Origin: Paenibacillus silvestris
GTDB taxonomy: Bacteria; Bacillota; Bacilli; Paenibacillales; NBRC-103111
Assembly: GCF_009882985.1 (NCBI RefSeq)
Contig: NZ_WTUZ01000039.1
Span: 496,001 to 560,000, forward strand
Direction of reading: 5' to 3'
Length of the DNA stretch: 64,000 nucleotides
Positions 26,055 to 34,910 of the stretch are shown in pieces. The position numbers and the translations under genes were made by a program. How positions within the stretch are numbered: the stretch's first letter is position 1; each line of letters opens with the position of its first letter. The notes under the pieces are model-generated. The model was not told where the DNA came from. It searched no databases and saw only the letters and a list, made by a program, of their open reading frames with translations.

Positions 26055-29000
26055 GTGAGAGGCGTGATTTTTGAAAATGCTCCGAGCAGTTGGAATGAGG
26101 CTTTGCCGATCGGTAATGGACACTTTGGCGGCATGGCGTATTTCGAAGATAACAAGCTGACCCTTGCGCTCAATCATTATGAAGTTTATTATCAAAAGCT
26201 TCATCGTTACAGCAAGAAATACCGACATGGTGAGGGTCCAGATTTCACCCATCAATATGGACGTACATTTGATGAATTGAAAAAGCTGGCTGCTGAGATG
26301 TATCGTAATCCCGAACAAGATCCGTTATTTCTATATGGCGATGCGCTAAACCCGAATAGCATGTACAGGAAATATGGCAAACCTTCGGGAGGGTCCTCCC
26401 ATTATCCAACGGGGGAAATTCACTTATTTCCATGTAAGAAGCTGTCAGATCCTGATAAATATTCATTATCACTTGATATTGAAAGGGCAGTCGTTCAGTT
26501 CAATGTGGAAAAAGATCAGGATAAGCTTGAAGTGAGCACGATGATTGCTCAAGATGGCGATTATGTCATTACCACAATTCGTCAGACGAATGAAGTATTG
26601 TTACCCTCGGTAGCGCTATCTGTCCCCCGTAGAAGATATGTGGATATGCATGTGACGTATCATCAATTGGATGATACAACGTTTTACTACATGGGCGCTT
26701 TCTACCCGGACGGAGAAGAGAAGGAGCGCTGCGATCCGTTCTCGTTCATCGTGATGATGAGAATTATCGGAGCCAAGGGGAGCGTTGTTGCCGGTCCTGA
26801 GGATAGCCTGCGAATTGCCCTTCGTGATGCGGAAGCAAACCTGACACTGCTAACAACGGTGGTAACAGAGGAGGAGACCGAGGAACTTCTTTCGACCGCT
26901 CTGGCGAGGCTGACGAAGCCATCTGCGCAAGTGGAAGTGGACAACATGGTGGAGCGCCATCAAGCCTATTGGAAAAGTTTCTGGTCTCGAACCTCCATCA
27001 CCTTGCCAGATAAAATGATTGAAGATCTCTGGTATATCAATTTATACGCAATCGCTTGCAGCAGTGGAAAAGGCGGCAGGATGCGCGAGCAAGCGTGTGG
27101 ATTGAACGGCTTATGGGATATTAAGCAGCCAACCAAGTGGGGCAGCATGTGGTACTGGGACGTTAACATTCAAGCTGCGTTTTGGCCGCTTTATACGGCT
27201 AATCGCCTTGAAATCGCCGAAGCATTCAACGAGGGGTTGCTCTCTTATGTTCAGCTCGCTGAGCGAATGTCGCAGCAGTTTCATGGACTCGAAGGCGTTG
27301 CTGGTGATTATCCGCATGCCTTGTATGTCAGCATATGGCCCTGGTGCGCACAGTTCCTTTGGGATTATTATCGCTACAGCATGGATATCGATTTTCTTAG
27401 GGAGAAGGCCTATCCGCTGTTTAAGCAGATTGCCAGATTTTTCGAAGGCTATTTACAGGTGAATGAGCAATCTCGTCACTATGAGATATTTCCTGACATT
27501 TCTCCTGAGCAGGGGCCTTTGACTCGCAACTCCACTTGTTCTCTTGCGGCTCTTAAGTACTTGCTGAAGATCGCTGCGGAAGCGGGCGAGCTGCTTGGTG
27601 AAGCGGAAGCTGACCGGCTCAAGTGGAGCGAACTTGCGGACAACTTGGCTCCGTATTCGGCAGCTGTTTCCAAATCGTATGGGGATGTCTTGTTGGACTC
27701 GGAATGGGCTACTGCTGACATGCATTTGCGTCATCCTTCGCTCCTTATGCCTATTTATCCAATTGGGGAAATCAATAGATATAGCGAACCTCTTGTGCGA
27801 AAAAGAGGAGAGAATACACTTCGTTATGCAGCAAATCGGACGGAATACGGCATGTTTCAGTTTGGGTGGCTTTCTTGCAGCGCTTCGCGATTAGGGAAGG
27901 GCACTACTGCGCTTAGGCTCCTCTATGAGCAAGGCATCGATTTGTCGCTCAGGAGTAACGGTTTGTTTGCGGAAGAAACGGAACGCTGGATGAACTACTG
28001 CAACATTACGAATGAACCGTTGTACCATCCCCACATGATGGAGGCCTCTGGCGAAATGGTTGCTGCCGTGAATGAAATGCTGCTGCAGAGCTATGATGGG
28101 GTGATCGATGTGTTTCCGGCGCTGCCTTCTGGTGAGCCTGAGCCGGAATTAGCAATGGGTCTCTACGAGCATGAGGTAGATAGGAAGAAGTATGCGGAAT
28201 GGAACCAATGCTCCTTCCGAGGTTTACTGGCAGTAGGTGCCTTCGAAGTTAGCGCAGAGCGGAAGAATGGCCGAACCTGTTGGGTGACTATCCAAAGTAA
28301 AGCGGGGAAGAAAGCTGTTGTCCGCAACCCGTTTCACGTAAGCGATAACGTATTGGTTTCAAAACGTGAGGGGCAATCCTGGAGCAGGGTGGATCATCAG
28401 GAAGATGAGGGACGGATTTCGTTTGATACGGAGAAGAACGGAGAGTATGCGATTCATCCTCATGGGGAGTCTATCGTACTGGACAATAGCCTGGACGCAA
28501 AGAGAGTCTATCCTCTTGTGCATGAAGCTCATACCTATCGAAGAGTGTTCCTTGGCAAAGATTCGGACACGCAGCACAAGAGATTGCTCGACCATTTCAC
28601 CTTTGATTATTACTCCGGAAATTCCCGGGAATCAAGGCTGGCTGCTTATCGGTTTGATTTTGGCGTGGGATCGCTGGAGAAGGATTATAACAACGTGCTT
28701 CCCAGACAGGTTCATGTGGAAGGTGTTCTCGGCCAGACGTTCCGTAAAGTAACACGGGAGTCGATGTTTACGGCTTATTCCGGCATTGGCTGGGAGTGTA
28801 CGAAGGAACTCAGAGCAATCGATCGCGGAGCTCCAGATGAGCTGCGAAGGGATTTTATTGGTGGAGAGAGTGAGGCGACGTTTGTGGTAGAGCTACCAAA
28901 GGGCAGATACGATTTGCTTTTCGTATCCGGCGATGCAGAGGCATCTTCCTATACGGAGATAGAAATCACTGGGGGAAGCATGTGGAAGCCGGAAAAAATG

Positions 29001-29144
29001 CTGAAAGCGGGCGAGTTTGCGACGGATATTTTGCCGATTACGCAAAAAAGTGATGGTTACGTAAAGTTGAGATTTCGTACCTGCGAAGGCTCGCAGTGGA
29101 GAATGAATGCGATAATTATTAATAAGAATTATACGTATTTGTAG
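26055..29144 (+). CDS. GH95-like glycoside hydrolase with altered catalytic motifs and a C-terminal carbohydrate-binding-like domain
   Basis: A 1029-residue protein without signal peptide. WNEALPIGNGHFGGM (about 12-26) matches the GH95 N-terminal signature, and the barrel region has QACGLNGLW near 345, WGSMWYWDVNIQAAFWPLY near 360 and SPEQ near 483, which align with GH95 blocks. The HNTN pair found at 412-414 of the window's first GH95 enzyme is missing (GDYPHALYVSIW stands there), and the FQIDG Asp is replaced by HMMEASG near 663. Residues about 860-1025 resemble the galactose-binding-like domain seen in agarases and YXIM esterases (FDFGVG, YSGIGWE, RDFIGG, LPKGRYDLLFVSGDA). GTG 26055 follows AAGGAGGGG. 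It is part of the family by fold, but reaction and sugar are unknown. Confidence 0.78.
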   Translation: MRGVIFENAPSSWNEALPIGNGHFGGMAYFEDNKLTLALNHYEVYYQKLHRYSKKYRHGEGPDFTHQYGRTFDELKKLAAEMYRNPEQDPLFLYGDALNPNSMYRKYGKPSGGSSHYPTGEIHLFPCKKLSDPDKYSLSLDIERAVVQFNVEKDQDKLEVSTMIAQDGDYVITTIRQTNEVLLPSVALSVPRRRYVDMHVTYHQLDDTTFYYMGAFYPDGEEKERCDPFSFIVMMRIIGAKGSVVAGPEDSLRIALRDAEANLTLLTTVVTEEETEELLSTALARLTKPSAQVEVDNMVERHQAYWKSFWSRTSITLPDKMIEDLWYINLYAIACSSGKGGRMREQACGLNGLWDIKQPTKWGSMWYWDVNIQAAFWPLYTANRLEIAEAFNEGLLSYVQLAERMSQQFHGLEGVAGDYPHALYVSIWPWCAQFLWDYYRYSMDIDFLREKAYPLFKQIARFFEGYLQVNEQSRHYEIFPDISPEQGPLTRNSTCSLAALKYLLKIAAEAGELLGEAEADRLKWSELADNLAPYSAAVSKSYGDVLLDSEWATADMHLRHPSLLMPIYPIGEINRYSEPLVRKRGENTLRYAANRTEYGMFQFGWLSCSASRLGKGTTALRLLYEQGIDLSLRSNGLFAEETERWMNYCNITNEPLYHPHMMEASGEMVAAVNEMLLQSYDGVIDVFPALPSGEPEPELAMGLYEHEVDRKKYAEWNQCSFRGLLAVGAFEVSAERKNGRTCWVTIQSKAGKKAVVRNPFHVSDNVLVSKREGQSWSRVDHQEDEGRISFDTEKNGEYAIHPHGESIVLDNSLDAKRVYPLVHEAHTYRRVFLGKDSDTQHKRLLDHFTFDYYSGNSRESRLAAYRFDFGVGSLEKDYNNVLPRQVHVEGVLGQTFRKVTRESMFTAYSGIGWECTKELRAIDRGAPDELRRDFIGGESEATFVVELPKGRYDLLFVSGDAEASSYTEIEITGGSMWKPEKMLKAGEFATDILPITQKSDGYVKLRFRTCEGSQWRMNAIIINKNYTYL

Positions 29145-29172
29145 GAGCGGGAGGTTTGATGCAGCTCTGAGT

Positions 29173-29485
29173 AACGGTAGGTTCGCCGTCTATTCCAGCT
29201 GAGGCGAGGTGACGATGCAGCTCGAATGCCTCTAGGAGCTGGGCAACGGGATGAGCGGCTGGCGGAGTAGATGTTACTTTGCAATTAACGCCGATTCCTC
29301 CAGCTAATTTCGACGACTGATCCACTTTTACCTAATTAACTGGAAATTATCCCGCTAATTTCACCGGATCTAGCAGATTTCGCGCAGCTACCACCGAAAT
29401 AGATGGAGTTTCTACCGTTATTTCATGCACAGCCCCAATTTGGCGCAGATTAACGGTAGTTTTTCCATCTATTCCTGCTGAGGCG
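29173..29485. repeat. Two direct and one inverted copy of an AACGGTAG-type repeat
   Basis: The 29145-29578 gap holds no gene. AACGGTAGnnnnnCCrTCTATTCC, followed by a shared GCTGAGGCG tail, occurs at 29173-29206 and 29452-29485. An inverted copy lies at 29393-29419. The inverted and second direct copies can fold into an imperfect hairpin of about 22 bp with a 32-base loop. Confidence 0.75.
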
Positions 29486-29531
29486 TCGCTCCTGATGAAG
29501 CCTAGCTTCCGCCACCCCCAAAGCGAAAAAA

Positions 29532-29574
29532 AAGACCGATAAAAGCCCATAATTCACGGGCCTTTATCGGTCTT
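29532..29574. terminator. Strong terminator of the SDR gene, usable in both directions
   Basis: AAGACCGATAAAAGCCC (29532-29548) pairs with GGGCCTTTATCGGTCTT (29558-29574). The A-run at 29526-29531 becomes the T-run on the minus strand, ending the gene at 29579; a weaker T-rich tail lies on the plus side. Confidence 0.9.
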
Positions 29575-29578
29575 CTTG

Positions 29579-30298
29579 CTATTGCGGGTTCGTCGTCCAA
29601 ATCCCCGCCGTCTTTAGAAATACGCGCTGCGGCAATTTCAAAGCTGCCAAGATGAGCTCAGCTACATCCTCCGGCTGCATCATACGGTCCTCATCGCCTA
29701 TCGGCAGGCCAGCTTTGACAGACAGCTCTGTGTTCACAGTGGATGGTGTGAGCGCAGTAACACGGATGTTCGATTTGCGAACCTCTTGCATGAGCGCTTC
29801 TGTCAGGCCGATGACAGCGAACTTCGAGGCACAGTAGGCTGAACCGGTGGCAAAACCCCGCTCCCCTGCAGTCGAAGCAATGTTAATGATGCTTCCGCTC
29901 TTGCGGCTCAGCATGGTTGGCAAGGCAGCGCGAGTCACATGATAGGTACCCATCAAATTGGTTTGGATAATTTGCTCCCATTGATCTGGATCCATGTCGA
30001 CCAACGTGCCGAACTGAGCCGTTCCGGCATTATTGAGCAGGATATCCAGGGAACCCAATTCCCCGATTAGCAAGTCCACGGCACGTACCGCCTCTTCTCG
30101 CTTGGAAATGTCCGCTGTAGCAATGCTCACTTTGACGCCGTAGGTACTTGTCAACTCTTGTTGAAGGGATTCGAGGTCGGCACGGCTGCGCGCCAGTAGT
30201 CCAAGATTAACGCCCTCTTTGGCCAAAGCAATGGCAGCAGATTTACCGATCCCTTTTCCAGCTCCCGTGATGATGGCGGTTTGATTGTGTAAGTTCAT
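29579..30298 (-). CDS. Short-chain dehydrogenase/reductase (FabG/YqjQ-like)
   Basis: A 239-residue classical SDR. The cofactor motif TGAGKGIG is at residues 11-18, NNAG at 89-92, and the catalytic set S142, Y155 and K159 is intact (YCASK). The R in LARSRA after the second strand suggests NADP(H) preference. These features resemble 3-ketoacyl-ACP reductase-like proteins annotated in many Bacilli, but the substrate cannot be inferred. It is transcribed alone on the minus strand between two sugar loci with its own terminator. Confidence 0.92.
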   Translation of the reverse strand: MNLHNQTAIITGAGKGIGKSAAIALAKEGVNLGLLARSRADLESLQQELTSTYGVKVSIATADISKREEAVRAVDLLIGELGSLDILLNNAGTAQFGTLVDMDPDQWEQIIQTNLMGTYHVTRAALPTMLSRKSGSIINIASTAGERGFATGSAYCASKFAVIGLTEALMQEVRKSNIRVTALTPSTVNTELSVKAGLPIGDEDRMMQPEDVAELILAALKLPQRVFLKTAGIWTTNPQ

Positions 30299-30494
30299 GA
30301 GAAATCTCCTTTTATTCTGTGAATGTGGTATTCGTATTATGGAAAGTATGGCCCCATTTTATGCCATTTGGCGGGCAACGTCAATTTTAGCTGTTGGTAT
30401 ATTTTGTTATGGTAAATGAGCTCATCTTCCGTTATGTTAGATTATATTACATTAAAAATTCAGACAATATGATAAATTGGTGGGATACAAACTT

Positions 30495-30514
30495 GGTAAA
30501 CGGTATCATATAAT
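30495..30514 (+). promoter_or_regulatory. Candidate CcpA (cre) site and -10 upstream of the third sugar locus
   Basis: GGTAAACGGTATCA (30495-30508) matches 13 of 14 positions of the cre consensus TGWAARCGYTWNCA when the ninth position is read as any base, and abuts TATAAT at 30509-30514. No good -35 is visible at 17 bp. Confidence 0.4.
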
Positions 30515-30566
30515 AAAGGCGTAAGATGGATGTTAAAAATAATAACATAAAGTGAGGGGTTCATGG

Positions 30567-31898
30567 ATGATTCATGGAGTGATTAGAAAATCGGTGTTAG
30601 CTGCTGCTTCAGCTGCTGTACTGACAATTACAGCCTGCGGTAATGGAGCTGAGCCGGCAAAACAAGTAGGAACAACGCAAACATCAACGCAGCCCGCCTC
30701 AAAACAACAAGTTACACTCACTTTGGAGGAAAACTGGTCCACCCCGAACGTAGATAACCAGCTATACAAAGAAAGAATTCAGAAATTTCAACAGTTGAAC
30801 CCGGATATCAAAATCGAAATGCAGGATATTCCGTCGGCTCAATATCGGACTAAGCTTCGTACGGAAGCGGCTGGCAACAGCATGCCGGATATGTTCATTT
30901 TATATCCAGGCGTCGATATGGATCCGTTCATCGATGCCGGCGTACTAATGCCGCTAGATGAAATTATGGATACTTGGAAAGATATTTTGCCTCCACAGTC
31001 GTTAGGTGGATATAAAGTAAACGGGAAGCAATATGCCGTCCCAACGAAGATGACTTTTGTCGATATTATTTACTACCACAAGGATATGTTAGCTAAAGTA
31101 GGCTACAATGAATTCCCTAAAACCTATACGGATTTCCTCGATCTGGTGAAAAAGCTCAAAGCTTCAGGGGTTACACCGATGGGGATCGGCAATAAGAATC
31201 GCTGGCCGCTTCAATCCACTGTAATGTCCGCTGTCGAGGATCGCATCGCAGGTACGGATTTCTTAACGAAGGTGAAACAAGGACAAGCGAAGTTTACGGA
31301 TGCTGATTATGTGAAAGCACTTGGCATTTTCGACGAATTGACGAAGCTTGATGCCTTTAACGCTGATTTGAACACCATGGATGAAGTGCAAGTCCAAGAT
31401 TACTTCCTGCAGAAGAAAGCGGCTATGACGATGACCAGCTCGACCATTGATACGAAGTTCCGTGTCAGTAACACAGAGGGCGGCGCTAATATTGGCATCG
31501 CATTGTTCCCATCCATAGACGGTGGCAAAGGAACAGCAGGCAAAAGTGCAGGAGTTATCCAATACGGAATCGGATTAAGCAAGGAATTAACAGGAGCTAA
31601 GAAAGAAGCAGCGTATAAATTCCTGAAATATTTCTACTCCCCTGAGCTGTACCAGAACTTGATGAGTAAAGGGATTGTCGTGCCGGCCAAAGTTGAAATG
31701 CCAGCAGACACAAGTAAATATTTGAAAGAAATGCTGGAGTTGACGAAATCAGGCGACGCGCTTGTATTTGACAGTGTCATGCCGGCGGCTGTGAAAGATT
31801 CCATCGAGAATGGGCTGCAAGCCATTACGATGAAACAGAAAACACCGGAGCAAATTGCCAAAGAGATGCAAGATGTCATGGATAAAGTGAAAAAATAA
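30567..31898 (+). CDS. Family 1 extracellular sugar-binding lipoprotein
   Basis: A 443-residue lipoprotein with short signal peptide and lipobox TITAC. At this length, with VTLTLEENWSTPNVDNQLYKERIQ-like start and PDMFILYPGVD, it belongs to the smaller MalE/UgpB-like class rather than the 520-residue LplA class. ATG 30567 has AGGGG seven bases upstream; the GTG at 30552 overlaps that site. It is first in an operon with isomerase, dehydrogenase and two permeases. Confidence 0.92.
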   Translation: MIHGVIRKSVLAAASAAVLTITACGNGAEPAKQVGTTQTSTQPASKQQVTLTLEENWSTPNVDNQLYKERIQKFQQLNPDIKIEMQDIPSAQYRTKLRTEAAGNSMPDMFILYPGVDMDPFIDAGVLMPLDEIMDTWKDILPPQSLGGYKVNGKQYAVPTKMTFVDIIYYHKDMLAKVGYNEFPKTYTDFLDLVKKLKASGVTPMGIGNKNRWPLQSTVMSAVEDRIAGTDFLTKVKQGQAKFTDADYVKALGIFDELTKLDAFNADLNTMDEVQVQDYFLQKKAAMTMTSSTIDTKFRVSNTEGGANIGIALFPSIDGGKGTAGKSAGVIQYGIGLSKELTGAKKEAAYKFLKYFYSPELYQNLMSKGIVVPAKVEMPADTSKYLKEMLELTKSGDALVFDSVMPAAVKDSIENGLQAITMKQKTPEQIAKEMQDVMDKVKK

Positions 31899-31949
31899 TC
31901 GGCTAGCTAGTGCAAGCTCGAAGGCTAACGATTTGAAAGGGTGACGGAG

Positions 31950-32747
31950 ATGAAAGCTTCCATTGGAGCATTTTCCTTCTATCAGCTTTTAAGTCAAAAC
32001 GAAATGAATATTTACGGCTATCTGGAGACGGTGAAATACCGGTATCGATTGGATGCTGTAGATCTCTGGAACGGCTTTTTCGTAAACCGTGAGGTTCCCA
32101 TCTGGGAACTTCCGGATGACGATGAGTTGCTGAAGATCAAACGCAACTTGGACGATAGGCAATTAACGGTTGCTAATATAGCGGTGGACCGCGCTCACTT
32201 ATGGGACGCTGATCCGGACACCAGGCAGCAGTTGTACCGGAATGCGCAAGCTCATTTGAAAGCAGCGAAATTGCTTGGAGCTAAGACGGTTCGAATTGAT
32301 GCCAATCGCGGCCCTGGTGAAGTGACAGAGGAGCAGTTCGAGTACACGGTTCGTACTTATCAGGAACTTGCCCAGCAAGCTTCGGACTACGGATTTACAG
32401 TGGGGCCTGAGAATCATACAGGAATTTCGCTGGATTTTCATTGGCTGAAGCGCTTGGCTGAAGCGGTTGCTCATCCAGGATACGGTATTTTACTGCATAT
32501 CGACCGTTGGATAGAGGGGAATCAAGGAAATGAGATTGTTGCTCCTTGGGTCAACCACGTACATTTGGACAAACGAACAATCCTTTCCGAGAATACGGAA
32601 TCAACAATCAAGTTCCTGAGTAGTTTTGGATATCAAGGGTATTGGGCAGTTGAATATAATGCTTTGTCCAATCCTTACATCGAGATAGAGTGGGCGCTAG
32701 CGGCTATGAAACGATTACTTGCATCTGCTAGCCAGAGTAAAGGCTAG
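31950..32747 (+). CDS. Sugar phosphate isomerase/epimerase family TIM-barrel protein
   Basis: A 265-residue protein of the AP-endonuclease 2/xylose isomerase-like family. Candidate metal ligands are the Glu in GPENHTG, His in HVHLDKR and Glu in AVEYNAL. Members typically isomerise or epimerise sugars, inososes or keto-sugars, using Mn or similar ions. The ATG at 31950 follows AAAGGGTGACGGAG. It sits between the binding protein and a Gfo/Idh/MocA dehydrogenase, a common pairing for catabolism of oxidised sugars or inositols. The exact substrate is unknown. Confidence 0.85.
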   Translation: MKASIGAFSFYQLLSQNEMNIYGYLETVKYRYRLDAVDLWNGFFVNREVPIWELPDDDELLKIKRNLDDRQLTVANIAVDRAHLWDADPDTRQQLYRNAQAHLKAAKLLGAKTVRIDANRGPGEVTEEQFEYTVRTYQELAQQASDYGFTVGPENHTGISLDFHWLKRLAEAVAHPGYGILLHIDRWIEGNQGNEIVAPWVNHVHLDKRTILSENTESTIKFLSSFGYQGYWAVEYNALSNPYIEIEWALAAMKRLLASASQSKG

Positions 32748-32767
32748 GTGATCTGGAGGCGTACAGG

Positions 32768-33901
32768 ATGGCAAATGCCAAGATTAGAATTGGTATTATT
32801 GGAACAGGAATTATCGGGAAAGCTCACTTGGATCAGTATGCCGAGATAGAGGGCGCCGAGGTCGTGGCTCTGTGTGATATTAATGAACAGGAAGCCCGCC
32901 GGGTTGCGGACAAATATGGAGTTGCTCATGTCTATACCGATTATAAGGAGCTATTGGCGCGAGAAGATATCGATGCGGTGGATGTCTGTCTGCACAACAA
33001 CTTTCATGCGCCACTTACGATTGCTGCTCTGCAGGCAGGCAAACATGTCTACTGTGAGAAGCCGATCGCAGGCTCCTATTATGACGGCAAAGCTATGGTG
33101 GACGCAGCCAAGGAATATGGCAAGAAACTTCACATTCAACTTAGCACGCTGTATAAAAAAGAAACAAAGGCGGCCAAAGCGCTGATTGATGGCGGTCAAC
33201 TGGGCAAATTGTTCCACGCTCGGTCGAATGGCTTCAGACGGCGCGGTAGACCCTTTGTCGATGGTTTCGGCACCGCTTATTTCACGAAAAAAGCAAGTGC
33301 AGGCGGCGGAGCTTTGTTAGATATGGGTGTCTATCATATCGCGCAAATGCTCTACTTGCTTGGTGAAACCGAAGTGGAACGCGTAACTGGTAAGCTCATT
33401 CAAGAAATGGAGATGGACGAGGGTCGCCGGGACCAAAGTGGATTCGACGTAGAAGAGTTGGCGCTTGGGTTCGTCACCCTTCGTAATGGAATCACGTTAG
33501 ATATCTTTGAAGCATGGGCTGTTAATCTAGGAGGCGTGGAGGGGAGCAGCATCATAGGGTCCAAAGGCGGCATTCGGCTCCCGTCCTACCATTCCGGAGA
33601 GATGACCTCCGATATCAGCTTTCACACAACAGTTGCCGACATCGATCTGGACAGCAAGATTGATCTTAATCGCATGGATGTCCGCTTTCACAGAATGAGA
33701 GATAACGAAGATGCGTATGATTCATCGCAGAAGCATTGGATCGCTGCGCTGCAGGGACGCGTAGAGCTTTTACCGACTGCGGATATCGCACTTGCGACGA
33801 TGCTGATTAGCGAAGGTTTATATTTATCTGATTCGCTCGGGCGGGAAACGACGGCTGCCGAGATTATAGCTGCCTCGCGTTCGCTGTCGATTCCAATGTA
33901 A
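32768..33901 (+). CDS. Gfo/Idh/MocA family NAD(P)-dependent oxidoreductase
   Basis: A 377-residue dehydrogenase. The N-terminal Rossmann fold has GIIGTGIIGKAHL (about 9-21) and acidic ALCDINEQEA for the adenosine ribose; CEKPIAG near residue 97 provides the conserved catalytic Lys, and GGGALLDMGVYHI begins the C-terminal substrate domain. Enzymes of this family oxidise or reduce hydroxyls on pyranoses or inositols. It is in one operon with the isomerase (20-base gap), suggesting a two-step intracellular conversion of the imported sugar. Confidence 0.92.
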   Translation: MANAKIRIGIIGTGIIGKAHLDQYAEIEGAEVVALCDINEQEARRVADKYGVAHVYTDYKELLAREDIDAVDVCLHNNFHAPLTIAALQAGKHVYCEKPIAGSYYDGKAMVDAAKEYGKKLHIQLSTLYKKETKAAKALIDGGQLGKLFHARSNGFRRRGRPFVDGFGTAYFTKKASAGGGALLDMGVYHIAQMLYLLGETEVERVTGKLIQEMEMDEGRRDQSGFDVEELALGFVTLRNGITLDIFEAWAVNLGGVEGSSIIGSKGGIRLPSYHSGEMTSDISFHTTVADIDLDSKIDLNRMDVRFHRMRDNEDAYDSSQKHWIAALQGRVELLPTADIALATMLISEGLYLSDSLGRETTAAEIIAASRSLSIPM

Positions 33902-33927
33902 GAGGGGCAACGAGCCGTTCTTCGGCT

Positions 33928-33967
33928 GCCAAAGAAGCGGAGCCTGCTCAGTCTCCGTCTTCTTGGC
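33928..33967 (+). promoter_or_regulatory. Long intercistronic hairpin
   Basis: GCCAAAGAAGCGGAG (33928-33942) pairs imperfectly with CTCCGTCTTCTTGGC (33953-33967). No T-run follows, so it is more likely an RNA-processing or stability element than a terminator. Confidence 0.55.
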
Positions 33968-34010
33968 ATCTCTCAACTTATCATCTAGCGCAAAAAAAGG
34001 AGGGCCATTT

Positions 34011-34883
34011 ATGCAGGTAACGAGGCGGATGGGATTGGCAATATTTATTGGCATGCTGCCAGCCTTGATCATTTATATCGGGATCGCGATGATTCCGATC
34101 CTAATGTCATTTTATTACTCATTTTTCGACTGGAACGGTTTATCGCATATGTCCTTCGTAGGTTTGGACAATTATATCTCCGTTTTGAAAGACGGGATCT
34201 TCTGGAAAGGTGTGCAGAACAACCTGTTTATGATGGTTAGCGGTATCGTGGGACAGCTCCCAGTAGGTTTGTTCTTTGCCTTGTTATTGAATCGATCAAT
34301 GCGTGGGCTCAAAGCTTACCGCTCCGTGCTTTTCCTGCCCGTCATTATCTCAGCGGTTATCGTCTCTCTCATCTGGAACATGGTTTACGGTACGGAATCA
34401 GGTTTGATGAATAACATGCTCGGACTCTTCGGTTTGGAGAGCTTGAAACAGAACTGGCTGGGCTCCCCGCGTTGGGGCATGCTGTCAGTGAGCGTCACAT
34501 ATTTATGGCAAAATTATGGTTTCTATATGGTCATTTTCTTGGCTGGTTTACAAAATATATCGGAAGAAGTGAGAGAAGCGGCTGTCATGGACGGTGCGAC
34601 AGGTTGGAGACGATTCTGGTTCATCACGCTTCCAATGCTGAAAGAAACGATCTGGGTAACGCTGATCTTCTCCATTAGCAACAGCTTCCGGGTTTTCGAT
34701 TTAATCTATGTGATGACAGCTGGAGGGCCAGCTCATAATACAGAAGTGATGACCATCTATATGTACACCCAGGCTTTCAACAACAGTGACTTCGGACTTG
34801 GAAGCGCGGTTTCTATTCTTATTCTGCTATTTAGCCTATTAGCCATATATGCAGCCAAATTAGTCACTCGAAGAAATGGTTAA
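34011..34883 (+). CDS. Sugar ABC transporter permease (MalF/UgpA type)
   Basis: A 290-residue permease with six membrane helices. SFYYSFFDWNGLSHMSFVGLDNY is typical of MalF/UgpA-like subunits. The docking loop is EEVREAAVMDGATGWRRF. The start at 34011 follows AAAAAGGAGGG, well placed. It pairs with 34911. Confidence 0.92.
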   Translation: MQVTRRMGLAIFIGMLPALIIYIGIAMIPILMSFYYSFFDWNGLSHMSFVGLDNYISVLKDGIFWKGVQNNLFMMVSGIVGQLPVGLFFALLLNRSMRGLKAYRSVLFLPVIISAVIVSLIWNMVYGTESGLMNNMLGLFGLESLKQNWLGSPRWGMLSVSVTYLWQNYGFYMVIFLAGLQNISEEVREAAVMDGATGWRRFWFITLPMLKETIWVTLIFSISNSFRVFDLIYVMTAGGPAHNTEVMTIYMYTQAFNNSDFGLGSAVSILILLFSLLAIYAAKLVTRRNG

Positions 34884-34910
34884 TTGCTGCATGTAGAGAA
34901 AGGAGGAGCT

